Assembly (NCBI GenBank): GCA_012934845.2
Contig: WNNJ02001742.1
Span: forward strand, 42,500-106,499
Reading direction: 5' to 3'
DNA: 64,000 bases
From: Pomphorhynchus laevis
Taxonomy: Eukaryota; Acanthocephala; Palaeacanthocephala; Echinorhynchida; Pomphorhynchidae
Each line of letters opens with the position of its first letter. Position 1 is the stretch's first letter. The notes beneath the pieces are model-generated. The model saw only the letters and a list, made by a program, of their open reading frames with translations. It did not search any database and was not told the origin of the DNA. Below, in pieces: positions 1 to 8,984 of the stretch. A program made the translations under genes and the position numbers.

Positions 1-21
1 AGATGAGTCCTACATAGCATT

Positions 22-222
22 AAGTCACACCAAGAGTTAAAACTTAATTAAATCGTGCAATGCATCACGATTTAATAAAAACAAATAAATTTATCAATTA
101 TAAGGTCAGTTCCTTATACCATGCCAGCTAAATCGCTAACCATATAAAAATATATTACCCCTTCAACTAAAAATTATGCAATTTATTCATTCTTTCAAAA
201 AGTATGCAATTTATTCATTCAA
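22..222. repeat. Dispersed repeat A, copy 1
   Basis: About 200 bp that recurs almost unchanged at 19153-19352. It starts with AAGTCACACCAAGAG and contains a small inverted repeat (AAATCGTG / CACGATTT, about 50-75) and a doubled ATGCAATTTATTCATTC segment at its end. No coding potential and no recognised family. The internal inverted repeat would suit a short non-autonomous element, but I see no clear target duplication. Confidence 0.7.
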
Positions 223-225
223 TGG

Positions 226-507
226 TAATTTTGTAGCAAAGAGCTTCTCAAATAGTTTTGATTACTTAAATTTAATAAACCAAAAGAACATTCAATTCAA
301 ATTTTGTAGCTGCTTTGCTTCAAACATAGAAAACACGATAAAGGGAGACTTAAATGATTAGACCTAGTCAAAGATTTGTTGCTTATGATAGTCACATTTG
401 TGATCATAGACGCCTGATCTTTAAATACAGATATTATTTAGAGAATAAATGTATATTTTTACCTGTATGCATGCATGAAACGTAATCATACATACCTTTA
501 ATTAGCT
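226..507. other. Non-coding stretch left of the LINE
   Basis: AT-rich sequence with one short open frame (176-361) that starts inside repeat A and has no recognisable motif. I see nothing functional here. Confidence 0.4.
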
Positions 508-530
508 TAGTTTGTTTCCTAATTTAATGT
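508..530. repeat. Left arm of inverted repeat flanking the LINE
   Basis: TAGTTTGTTTCCTAATTT is the perfect reverse complement of 4542-4559, and weaker similarity continues a few bases inward. Diverged copies of the same motif occur at about 9366-9388 and 43374-43396, so it is part of a dispersed repeat and not unique to this pair. Confidence 0.65.
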
Positions 531-754
531 TAATAGAACAAAAAATTTAAACAGCTTAAATACACAATCTAAAGTAAATACATCTTGGTTATTGAAACTC
601 TTACAATAAAGAGAAACACACAAAGAGAAAAGATCTAAGAGATTTACACAAAGAGAAAAGATCTAAATAAGAAGAAGAAAAGGATCTGCAAACTTCAGAT
701 CGCTGCGCTCACAAAGATCGCTGTTCAAGCAAATTACAACCTTAAACACACAAT

Positions 755-779
755 CGTCGGCTCGCTTCGCTCGCCGACG
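755..779 (+). promoter_or_regulatory. GC-rich hairpin just before the LINE start codon
   Basis: CGTCGGC and GCCGACG form a perfect 7-bp stem around an 11-base loop, ending 10 bases before the ATG at 790. It stands out sharply in AT-rich surroundings. R2-type elements are known to use structured 5' leaders, including HDV-like ribozymes, but I could not fit this piece to that fold. Confidence 0.45.
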
Positions 780-789
780 CTCAAAATAA

Positions 790-3700
790 ATGGTGCGAAC
801 AAGGCGTAAAGCATCAGCTATAGACAACAGTTCTCGTCAGCAATGTTCGCTTGGTGGATCGGTAAACACTGGATGTTGTCCCGTATGCAGAGGAGTTTAT
901 CGGCTTAATGCTTCAGGGTGTCTTCGCGTTCACGGTCACTTGGACTCAAGATGCTCAGGCTCGGGTCAATCATTGAATTTCGGCTCAATTAATTTGACGT
1001 CTCTAGATGGAGCTGGTCAAGTTGCTTTTGTGGGCGTGCGGGACTCCTTTGGAGCATCATCTGATCTCAGGTCGGCTACACCGCCTGTGGAGTTGTCGAG
1101 CAGTCCTTTCAAGGAACCTACGCGCACCACTTCAGAACTTTTACGCAGGGTTTGGATGCAACCCGTAAATACGATTAAGCGCATACCGTGGAACCTGCGC
1201 CGTCGAATTGCAAATATTTACTCGTCGTTACTTTTACAGGCTATGTGTTCAAACTCATTTCACGACTGGGAACGTTTGCTATGCTTTCCGAAATTCTGTC
1301 TTGCGTCTACGATGAATCGTGCTCAAGCCTGCGATCACACTGGGACAAAGATAAGCTTGCTTTTGGACAAGTTCGAAACCGGCGAAGATGGTGATTGCTT
1401 TTCTCCATCGGATGTTCGACCCTCCAGAAAGCTCAACAGATTTGTTTCGACGAACAACGACTATTCAGAGGCGATCGAATTAACAAGAAGTGGAAATTAT
1501 GGGAAAGCGATGCGACGTCTTACTTCAAGTAATATTTGCGAGTATTCACAATCCACACGCATACAATTGTCCGTGCTACATCCAGTGAACGGTGATCTCC
1601 CAGCCTCTCGCCCTCCATGCCTGACATTGCCTTTATCAGTCGACTCGGACATTATTCAGGCCGCAGTCTCATCTTTTCCTTCCCTTACTTCCCCTGGAAG
1701 CTTGGGTTTGAGAGCGGAACACTTAAAAGACATGATGTCGGTTGATCACGGGGTTCTTTTAGGGCGACTCACTTCGCTGGTCAACTACCTGATTGCGGGC
1801 TTAGCTCCAGTCGAACTTTCTCCGTTCTTAGCTGGAGCTAGTCTACTGGCCTTAAGTAAGCCTGACGGAGGAGTCCGCCCCATTGCAATTGGGGAAACAT
1901 TACGTCGCTTATGTGCCAAATGCATTTGTCGAAAACTCCGGTCGCGGTTTTCAGAATCGCTCTTACCTCACCAGCTCGGTGTCGCTACGCCAAACGGTAT
2001 GGAGCAGATTATCCATAGAGTCCGTCGACTACACCATCTTCAACACCAGAATGACGATTGGGTTTGGGTCAAAGTTGACATTACCAATGCCTTCAATACG
2101 CTGAGCCGCAGATCCTTTATTGACGCTGTAAGGAGTGAGTTCCCTGAAATAAGTAGGTGGATATCCTGGTGCTATGGATCTGGTTCAAACCTTCGATTTG
2201 GGAACATGGAGCCTCTTCAATCCTTGAGCGGAGTGCAACAAGGGGATCCTCTTGGTCCCTTATTGTTTTGCCTAGCTTTGAAACCGATAATCGCCTCAAT
2301 ATCTACAATCGAGGGGATCGGCTTAAACTTGTGGTACCTCGATGACGGCATAGTGGGCGGAAGACCAGAGGCTGTTGGCAAAGCATTATCTCTGCTCTCT
2401 TTAGATTTTCCAGCGATTGGGTTGTCGTTAAACTGGAAAAAGACCGAACTGATAGGAAAGGCTAGTAATATCGATCTGGTAAAGAGATTATGCCCAGGGA
2501 TTACTTTGGTTAATTCAACAGACAACTTCACAATTCTAGGGAGCCCTGTCGGTTCCCAGGAACACTGCTCATCACACCTCATTAATAAGGTACTCCCGGC
2601 ACTGCAACTTGACCTAAAGACACTAGAAAACTTGCCGGACCCTCAGGTTGCTTTCATCCTGCTGCGCAATTGCGCATCTGCCGCACGAGTAAATCATCTG
2701 ATGCGTACGGTAGATCCCGCCTTCGCTCAAAAATTTTTCCGGCTTTTCGATGACTTGGTCTTAGATTGCTTCAGCAATATAACGTCTATTCACCCGGACA
2801 AGAAAACATGGTCACAAGCTTGCTTACCCCTGAAGATGGGAGGATTGGGCCTTCGAAGCTGTGTCGAACACTCCGCAGCGGCGTTTCTTTCAAGTGTGGA
2901 TATGGTCGCTAAACAATCGAACCTCGACCCTTACTCTTTCCCCAGTTTTGAATCTGCAATTTCTAACTTTCCGCATGATGACAGAGGACTACAATCAAAT
3001 CAACGGGGTCTTTCTCACAGCATCGACGAGACTTCGCGTCGCAAGCTATTGGAAAGCGTCGATTGCTCCAATTCAGCCAGATTATTGGCAGTTTCGCGTC
3101 CGCATGCGTGTGCATGGCTGCAGGCTATACCAAACAAAGCCACGCTTATGAATCTTGCGCCGAATGAATTTGTGGTGTTGCTTCGTATGTGGTTGGGAAT
3201 GCCGCTCTGTAAGGGTGACTACCGTTGCAGACGCTGCCTTAGAATGGCAGACAAGTTTGGTTTCCACGCCCTAACCTGTCAATTTGGCGGGTACCCCGGT
3301 ATTCGACACGATGGACTTCGAGACACAATATTTCAGGCGGCAGTTTCTGCAGGACTGAGAGTCGCGAAGGAGGTACCCAATCTCGTGCGCAACTTACGAG
3401 AGAGACCAGCCGACATTTTGATTTACGAGGATCCCCCTCTAGCAGTCGATTTTGCGGTGACAAACCCTCTGCAAAATGCCTACGTTTCCATGGCTGCTAA
3501 GATTCCTGGATATGCTGCAGACAGATATGCAGCATGTGTCAAGGACCGAAAATACAAGCGGAAAATGGAGGAAAGCGGGTATTGTTTCTCGGCCGCAGTT
3601 ATAGAGACATATGGAGGTTGGAACGCCCAGGGGGAAAAACTTGTCAGATTCATTGCCCGATCTATGTCTTGGCGAGGCAATATTTCGTATAGCAAGGCGG

Positions 3701-4251
3701 CAAACCAGCTCTTTCAGCGTGTCTCGATCTCCCTGATGAGAGGGAATGCCAAAGCGATTCTCAAGAGCCTCGAAGATTTGGGGAGACCTATAATAGAAAG
3801 CAGTGTTGGTCTTTACGACGACCCAACCCCGCGTCTCAACCCTTCGGAATTTCTTACTCAGGTGGCAGCCTTATCCGAAGAAATCGTCATTCGAGAAACC
3901 ATCCTTCCTACAGTCAGAAATGTGGACATCCATATCAATGATGTCCAACCTACTTCATCTGATGTGGATTCTTTTCGATCACCAAGCAATAGACAAACAG
4001 CTTATGCAACAACAGCATCTCAAAATTTACAATGCTCAAATCAAGATTATACTACTTCGTTGTTTCAACCATTAGATCGTCTTCATCTCCAGCAACATCA
4101 GCCGACAAATCAACAACCAAACCAAACTCAAGAACAACTTTATGCATCCGAACTTGAAAAAATGCAGACAGTGGGATTCCATAGCCGTGATGCCAATCTT
4201 GAAGCGCTTGTTGCATCTATGGGGGGACGCAAAAATGGCTGTAGAACATAA
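790..4251 (+). CDS. R2-superfamily LINE polyprotein with captured ubiquilin C-terminus
   Basis: Intact 1153-codon retrotransposon ORF. An N-terminal CCHC-type zinc finger (C30, C33, H48, C55) probably binds DNA. The reverse transcriptase lies at about residues 330-560: SKPDGGVRPIAIGE near 355, the first catalytic Asp in VKVDITNAF near 430, GVQQGDPLGPLLF near 482 and the YLDD box near 515. A second CCHC (CRRCLRMADKFGFHALTC, about 812-829) precedes a restriction-like endonuclease signature, RPADILIY then LAVDFAVTNPLQ (about 872-895). This domain order defines the R2/R4/NeSL/Utopia type, which nicks its target and primes cDNA synthesis there; I cannot fix the clade. From about residue 1050 the protein is no longer LINE-like. 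It matches ubiquilin through TQEQLYASELEKMQTVGF and RDANLEALVASMGG, most of a UBA domain. The UBA third helix is lost because the ancestral frame continues in +1 past the G-run near 4213. Uninterrupted, so young or selected. Start: first ATG, just after the hairpin. Confidence 0.88.
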   Translation: MVRTRRKASAIDNSSRQQCSLGGSVNTGCCPVCRGVYRLNASGCLRVHGHLDSRCSGSGQSLNFGSINLTSLDGAGQVAFVGVRDSFGASSDLRSATPPVELSSSPFKEPTRTTSELLRRVWMQPVNTIKRIPWNLRRRIANIYSSLLLQAMCSNSFHDWERLLCFPKFCLASTMNRAQACDHTGTKISLLLDKFETGEDGDCFSPSDVRPSRKLNRFVSTNNDYSEAIELTRSGNYGKAMRRLTSSNICEYSQSTRIQLSVLHPVNGDLPASRPPCLTLPLSVDSDIIQAAVSSFPSLTSPGSLGLRAEHLKDMMSVDHGVLLGRLTSLVNYLIAGLAPVELSPFLAGASLLALSKPDGGVRPIAIGETLRRLCAKCICRKLRSRFSESLLPHQLGVATPNGMEQIIHRVRRLHHLQHQNDDWVWVKVDITNAFNTLSRRSFIDAVRSEFPEISRWISWCYGSGSNLRFGNMEPLQSLSGVQQGDPLGPLLFCLALKPIIASISTIEGIGLNLWYLDDGIVGGRPEAVGKALSLLSLDFPAIGLSLNWKKTELIGKASNIDLVKRLCPGITLVNSTDNFTILGSPVGSQEHCSSHLINKVLPALQLDLKTLENLPDPQVAFILLRNCASAARVNHLMRTVDPAFAQKFFRLFDDLVLDCFSNITSIHPDKKTWSQACLPLKMGGLGLRSCVEHSAAAFLSSVDMVAKQSNLDPYSFPSFESAISNFPHDDRGLQSNQRGLSHSIDETSRRKLLESVDCSNSARLLAVSRPHACAWLQAIPNKATLMNLAPNEFVVLLRMWLGMPLCKGDYRCRRCLRMADKFGFHALTCQFGGYPGIRHDGLRDTIFQAAVSAGLRVAKEVPNLVRNLRERPADILIYEDPPLAVDFAVTNPLQNAYVSMAAKIPGYAADRYAACVKDRKYKRKMEESGYCFSAAVIETYGGWNAQGEKLVRFIARSMSWRGNISYSKAANQLFQRVSISLMRGNAKAILKSLEDLGRPIIESSVGLYDDPTPRLNPSEFLTQVAALSEEIVIRETILPTVRNVDIHINDVQPTSSDVDSFRSPSNRQTAYATTASQNLQCSNQDYTTSLFQPLDRLHLQQHQPTNQQPNQTQEQLYASELEKMQTVGFHSRDANLEALVASMGGRKNGCRT

Positions 4252-4275
4252 TGAAGACTCTTGACTTTTACCAGT
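3940..4275 (+). other. Captured ubiquilin segment (C-terminal coding part plus start of 3'UTR)
   Basis: From about 3940 the sequence aligns at roughly 90% identity with the minus strand of 55979-56290, a ubiquilin retrocopy in this window. Similarity runs through the UBA region and past the ancestral stop: read in the shifted frame, the codons after the G-run give GDAKMAVEHNEDS-stop, the expected UBA third helix and C-terminus, and GAAGACTCTTG near the stop is also shared. The element therefore acquired the end of a ubiquilin mRNA. Upstream of about 3930 the two loci are unrelated, which places the junction. Confidence 0.85.
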
Positions 4276-4576
4276 TGTTATAATCAATTATTATTTTTTA
4301 AATTTATTAGTTATTTTTTATTAGTAAGTATTTGTTTACTCTTTTTTTAAATAATTGTGCAGTTATTGTTACAATTTAAACTTTTTATTACACTGCACGT
4401 TTCTTTAATCTTATTTACAAGGCGACAGCAATGCGCTACATTTCATAATTGGTGGAGCTCATCAGCATCCCCACCACTACTACAAACGTTATCGTTTGTA
4501 GTAGAAGGTGCAACCTTACAATCTTATTTATAATCAATGTAAAATTAGGAAACAAACTATTATAGGTTTTAAACAA
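4276..4576 (+). other. 3' region of the LINE copy, with hairpin
   Basis: Non-coding AT-rich tail after the fused ORF. It contains a perfect 12-bp hairpin (CTACTACAAACG, loop TTAT, 4477-4504) and the right inverted-repeat arm. The hairpin could be the 3' structure recognised by the LINE reverse transcriptase, but this is inference. The Naiad repeat begins abruptly at 4577. Confidence 0.4.
4542..4559. repeat. Right arm of inverted repeat flanking the LINE
   Basis: AAATTAGGAAACAAACTA, the perfect reverse complement of 508-525. The two arms enclose the whole LINE-ubiquilin unit, about 4.05 kb. Confidence 0.65.
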
Positions 4577-5532
4577 CCCAATTATAGCTGACTTGTTTTT
4601 AAGCTTTATAGAATATGAATTTGTTCATAACTGTGTAAAAACTAAATCTAAACAATATAAATATATGAAATATATGTTTCGATACATTGATGATATATGT
4701 GTATTTAATTCTAATAATTTTTATTTAATTAGTGAACAAATTTATCAAGGTAGCGTCATTCTTAATACAACCAATATTAATGATAAAGAAGGTGTATATC
4801 TAGATATAAACATTAAGTTAACATTAACTTAAACTACTATTAATTTATATCGTAAAGATGACATATTTAAATTTACAAGAAACATAGTTTTGCATGAGCA
4901 TTCATGCATACCATATAATATAAAATATAATACATTAAATAATGAAATTTTAAGAATTGCAACAATATGTAATGATATTGGCTTTCTTCAAAATTATTTA
5001 AATAATTTAATAGATACATATTTTAAACTAGGTTACTATAAAAATAACATCAAGCAGAAAATAGTAAAATATATAAATCAACACAATAATATAAAGAATA
5101 AATTTAAACTCTTAAGTGGCAAATTTTTATGGATGGATAATAAATAATATACTTTGCATTAGAATAAGATACTAGATAGTTATTTCAGAGGAAATACATC
5201 ATTAGCATGTATTTGGCCCCGCTGCTATGTTGGGTAGAGGAGTTAGGGGCCGAAACCTGATAGCATAGCAGTTCCTCCTGATGACCTCTAATTCTTATTC
5301 TGATACAACGTCTGTTATTTATTAGTCAATTCATAAAAATGACGTTTATTTTAAATTTTATTTTTTATTTTTTATTTTTATTTTTATTTTTTAACTTGAT
5401 TTAAATTATAGAAAATCTAAAAACAATTATTAATTTTATTATTTAATTATTAAAATTTTGATTTAGCATTATTATGTTTTGTTTATTTTATAATTATATA
5501 ACAATACGTAGACTCAGTTAGCTAATTTAATT
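4577..5532 (+). repeat. Naiad pseudo-LTR, upstream tandem copy
   Basis: Nearly identical to 8025-8979 (offset about 3447). It starts inside the reverse transcriptase region (CCCAATTATAGCTGACTTG), carries the YIDD box and the C-terminal frame (4890-5147), then the structured motif at 5215-5290 and the AT-rich 3' end. A 5'-truncated copy placed head-to-tail before a longer copy is the usual pseudo-LTR arrangement of Penelope-like elements. Confidence 0.85.
5215..5290 (+). ncRNA. Structured RNA motif of the Naiad 3' end (copy 1)
   Basis: Three mutually pseudoknotted pairings can be drawn: GGCCCC with GGGGCC, CTGCTATG with CATAGCAG, and AGGAG with CTCCT. GAAAC follows the first stem and CTGATGA lies 22 bases later, the reverse of hammerhead order. 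Further copies lie at 8663-8738, 13955-14023, 15226-15285 (minus) and 32690-32765 (minus), with paired changes kept as wobble in some. Confidence 0.55.
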
Positions 5533-5727
5533 TGTTCTACTGACATGTTATTATTGACCTGTAAACTTTGTTTTCCCGGTAATATGAATTATTAATTCTT
5601 AAAAAAGGGAGAAGTTTGCATCCCAAGGTGTTTACACTTTAAAATGTAAACTGCTTCACGTGATCACGTTTAAGAGACCAGATAATGGCCAATAGCTAGG
5701 TCGCGTAGCGCGTGGAGTGAAGGTGAT

Positions 5728-5852
5728 AGATCTTTATAGATCTTGTTCCAGCCTGCAACCGCCTTAAGCAGGGCAGCCCCCTGTCAGATGCTGCTGGATG
5801 GCCCGTTGTAAGTTTAGTCTGAGTCAACTAAACTAGGTGGCGACACCGAAAA
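5728..5852 (+). promoter_or_regulatory. Structured leader of the Naiad element
   Basis: A run of hairpins in a GC-richer island: AGATCT-TTAT-AGATCT (5728-5743), GGGC/GCCC around 5771-5804, AGTTTAGT/ACTAAACT (5811-5834) and GGTG-GCGA-CACC (5836-5847), followed directly by GAAAA. The last stem plus GAAA resembles half of a hammerhead core, but no CTGANGA box sits in the right place. Confidence 0.4.
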
Positions 5853-5884
5853 AGCAACTTTAAAAATCATGACTTAAAAGTTAC

Positions 5885-6364
5885 ATGTACTCAACAATAT
5901 TGGAAAAATACGTAAGTACTAATGATTTCAATTTTAGATCTTTTAAATGTAACAGAAAAAATTGTATAGTTTGTGATGTTATAAATAATAATTGTATCGT
6001 AAGTAATACGACAAACAAATGTTTTTCGTTAAATATTAATAATAATTGTATCTGCAATACCGCAGGTGTAGTGTATCTAATACAATGCACATGTGGATTG
6101 TAATATATAGGAACAACATATCAAATGTTAAAAACTAGGTTTAGGCAACACATATATAATATACAGCATAATAGTCAAACTATATTTCATAAACATATGA
6201 GATTAATAGGACATGATATTAAAAACTGTAAATTATTTATTTTAGAAAATATTATCGAAGAAAACATTTCAATATTAAATCAAAAACTATTAGAAAAAGA
6301 AGATTTTTGGATTAAAACGCTGAATTCCATGTACCCATTAGGATTGAATGACGTGGTACAATGA
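5885..6364 (+). pseudogene. Naiad GIY-YIG endonuclease domain
   Basis: The Cys-rich start KCNRKNCIVCDV is followed by GVVYLIQCTCG, then YIG, TRFRQHIYNIQH and FHKHMRLIGH. This is the GIY-YIG fold with the Cys/His pairs typical of Penelope-like endonucleases, which nick the target for insertion. One in-frame TAA separates the GIY half from YIG, and a TGA follows near 6362. Some Naiads in other animals read TGA as selenocysteine, but the TAA makes simple decay more likely here. Confidence 0.75.
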
Positions 6365-6487
6365 ATCGGCAGAAGTAGTATAATACATAATAAACAACTA
6401 TATTATAATAATCCGGTTAAACGCAAACCAAGAAGTCATGGTGATAAAAGGAATTGGAAAAATAGAGTTAAAAATATTAAAAAAGAT

Positions 6488-7156
6488 ATGTATATAAATG
6501 AACAATTAGAAATATTTAAACAACTTTTAAGTGATAATAAGCTAAAAGATCATTATGTAAATATAAGAAGTTTTTCTAAAGATATCATATGTTCAATAAA
6601 TCAAAAATTAATTAGCGACTATGATAGGCTAAGTTGTATAATAGACAGTTATTGTAATACAAAATACCATAATCGTACAATAAATGTAAATAATATCAAT
6701 AGAAAATATACATTAACCATAAACTTCATTAATAAATGTATAGACAACATAAATATAGCCGGACTTTTAAATAATTCTAAAAGTAAAGAAATAACAGGGT
6801 CAGATTTAAGTAAATATATTCCTAAAATAAGGTATAAACTCCTACCACCATTAGGACGAAAAATTTGTAATTATAATAAAGAATTAAAATCAATATGTAA
6901 CGATAATATTAGAAACATAATGGAAACAGAATGCAATTGTAAAAGTCTTAGTTTTGATAAAATAAATGAACATATATGTACCCATAATCTAGAATTAATT
7001 GAAAATTGTGAATTAAGAAAGCTGCTATCGAAAGGGTATAAATATAGATTAAATAACAACAACGACAAAAATAAAATTTACAGTTCGTTATATAATAACT
7101 TAAATGATTACTTTAGTAAGCTGATTAATAGTGATGCTCGAATATATCTAAGATAA
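6488..7156 (+). pseudogene. Naiad linker / N-terminal RT region
   Basis: An open stretch of 222 codons, basic and Asn/Lys-rich, between the endonuclease and the RT fingers. It contains a CNCKSL segment near residue 148, possibly the CxC linker reported for this clade. Its frame ends just before an Asp/Lys-rich stretch (7160-7277) that looks like the continuing protein in another frame. Confidence 0.6.
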
Positions 7157-7289
7157 AAATTTGGAAAGATTATATATTTGATAAAATTAAAAATAAAATG
7201 AAAATAACAAACAATTATAAAAGGAAAGATAAAATTAATAAAGATATGTATAAAGAACTTACTAAATTAAAGGAATAACTATATAATAA

Positions 7290-8280
7290 CAACTATTGAT
7301 AAAGCTAGTAATAACTTTGTCTTCATATGCAAAAAGCTTTATTATGATATACTAATGAAAGAGGTTAATTCTAATGATTTAAATGTAAATCCAGCATATG
7401 AACGTAGTGAGTTGAGTTTAGAAACAATTATTACAAGTCACTGTTCTATAATGGATAAAAAGGGTATAAAGGTTGAATTAGATAATAAAACTATACCTAT
7501 ATTATATTGGAATCCAAAATTACATAAAAATCCAATAAAACCTATGTTCATATGTAGTGCGTTTAAATGAACATTAAAACCACTTTCTGTTTATATGAAT
7601 AAAATACTTAAAGTAATTAAAGCACATTTTAAAAAATATTGAAAGGTAATCGAAATTAATACTGGTATAAAAAACTATTTCAGTATTAATTCTACAAAAG
7701 AATTTTTAGAACAGACAAAAGGAATAAATTTTCAAAATATAAATACATACGATTTTAGTACGCTTTATACAAATCTAGATTTAGTAGATATTAAAGAAGC
7801 GTTAGTAAAATTAATTAACCTTATATTCGGAAAAAGATATACATATATATGATATAAATTTATAACGCCTATCTAACAAAAATTAAACCATCAAATAAAT
7901 ATAAATATATGGATAAAATTGAATTAATAGAATCCTTAAATATTTTGATAAATCAAAATTATTTAAAAGTAGGGACATCTATATTTAGACAAGTAAAAGG
8001 TGTTCCAATGGGTGGTAATAGTAGCCCAATTATAGCTGACTTGTTTTTAAGCTTTATAGAATATGAATTTGTTCATAACTGTGTAAAAACTAAATCTAAA
8101 CAATATAAATATATGAAATATATGTTTCGATACATTGATGATATATGTGTATTTAATTCTAATAATTTTTATTCAATTAGTGAGCACATTTATCCAGAAA
8201 GCCTTATTCTTAACAAAACCAATATTAATGATAAAGAAGGTGTATATCAAGATATGAACATTAAATTAACATTAACTTAA
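7290..8280 (+). pseudogene. Naiad reverse transcriptase
   Basis: RT motifs in order: DKASNNFVFICKKLYYDIL (about 7295-7350), ILYWNPKLHKNPIKPMFI (about 7500-7554), YDFSTLYTNLD near 7750 (the motif A aspartate), GVPMGGNSSPIIADLF (about 7999-8046) and FRYIDDI near 8126. These match Penelope-like RTs, which are sisters of telomerase RT. Several stops break the frame. Copy 4593-4832 repeats the last part. Confidence 0.75.
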
Positions 8281-8979
8281 ACTACTATTAATTTATATCG
8301 TAAAGATGACATATTTAAATTTACAAGAAACATAGTTTTTGCATGAGCATTCATGCATACCATATAATATAAAATATAATACATTAAATAATGAAATTTT
8401 AAGAATTGCAACAATATGTAATGATATTGGCTTTCTTCAAAATCATTTAAATAATTTAATAGATACATATTTTAAACTAGGTTACTATAAAAATAACATC
8501 AAGCAGAAAATAGTAAAATATATAAATCAACACAATAATATAAAGAATAAATTTAAACTCTTAAGTGGCAAATTTTTATGGATGGATAATAAATAATATA
8601 CTTTGCATTAGAATAAGATACTAGATAGTTATTTCAGAGGAAATACATCATTAGCATGTATTTGGCCCCGCTGCTATGTTGGGTAGAGGAGTTAGGGGCC
8701 GAAACCTGATAGCATAGCAGTTCCTCCTGATGACCTCTAATTCTTATTCTGATACAACGTCTGTTATTTATTAGTCAATTCATAAAAATGACGTTTATTT
8801 TAAATTTTATTTTTTATTTTTTATTTTTATTTTTATTTTTTAACTTGATTTAAATTATAGAAAATCTAAAAACAATTATTAATTTTATTATTTAATTGTT
8901 AAAATTTTGATTTAGCATTATTGTTTTGTTTATTTTATAATTATATAACAATACGTAGACTCAGTTAGCTGATTTAATT
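8025..8979 (+). repeat. Naiad pseudo-LTR, downstream tandem copy
   Basis: Second copy of 4577-5532, continuous here with the body of the element. The copies differ by scattered substitutions and a few 1-3 base indels. Similarity ends at 8979, whereas the upstream copy runs on into TTGTTCTACTGACATG, the start of the next unit. Confidence 0.85.
8663..8738 (+). ncRNA. Structured RNA motif of the Naiad 3' end (copy 2)
   Basis: Identical in its paired segments to 5215-5290. Confidence 0.55.
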
Positions 8980-8984
8980 CTCAA

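Larger units (their letters stand above)
5533..8979 (+). mobile_element. Naiad-type Penelope-like element
   Basis: Permuted Penelope-like retroelement: a structured leader (5533-5884), an N-terminal GIY-YIG endonuclease (5885-6361), a linker region, a reverse transcriptase with GVPMGGNSSPIIADLF and FRYIDDICVF (about 7290-8280), a C-terminal frame (8339-8596) and a 3' end shared with the tandem copy at 4577-5532. An N-terminal endonuclease is the published hallmark of the Naiad/Chlamys group; canonical Penelope carries it at the C-terminus. The coding region is interrupted by about half a dozen stops and frame changes, so this copy is inactive. The close match of the two pseudo-LTR copies suggests fairly recent insertion. 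Confidence 0.82.

Noticed and set aside
176-361. Short open frame near the left end
   Set aside because: Starts in dispersed repeat A and reads Asn/Phe-rich AT sequence.
2217-2582. Minus-strand open frame of 121 codons within the LINE
   Set aside because: Shadow of the LINE reverse transcriptase; no independent motif.
5215-5290. Naiad motif as a canonical type I or III hammerhead
   Set aside because: GAAAC precedes CTGATGA and stems I-III cannot be formed in the standard order.
6100-6365. Selenocysteine reading of the TGA in the Naiad element
   Set aside because: A TAA also interrupts the same domain and no SECIS-like structure was recognised, so simple decay is the better explanation.
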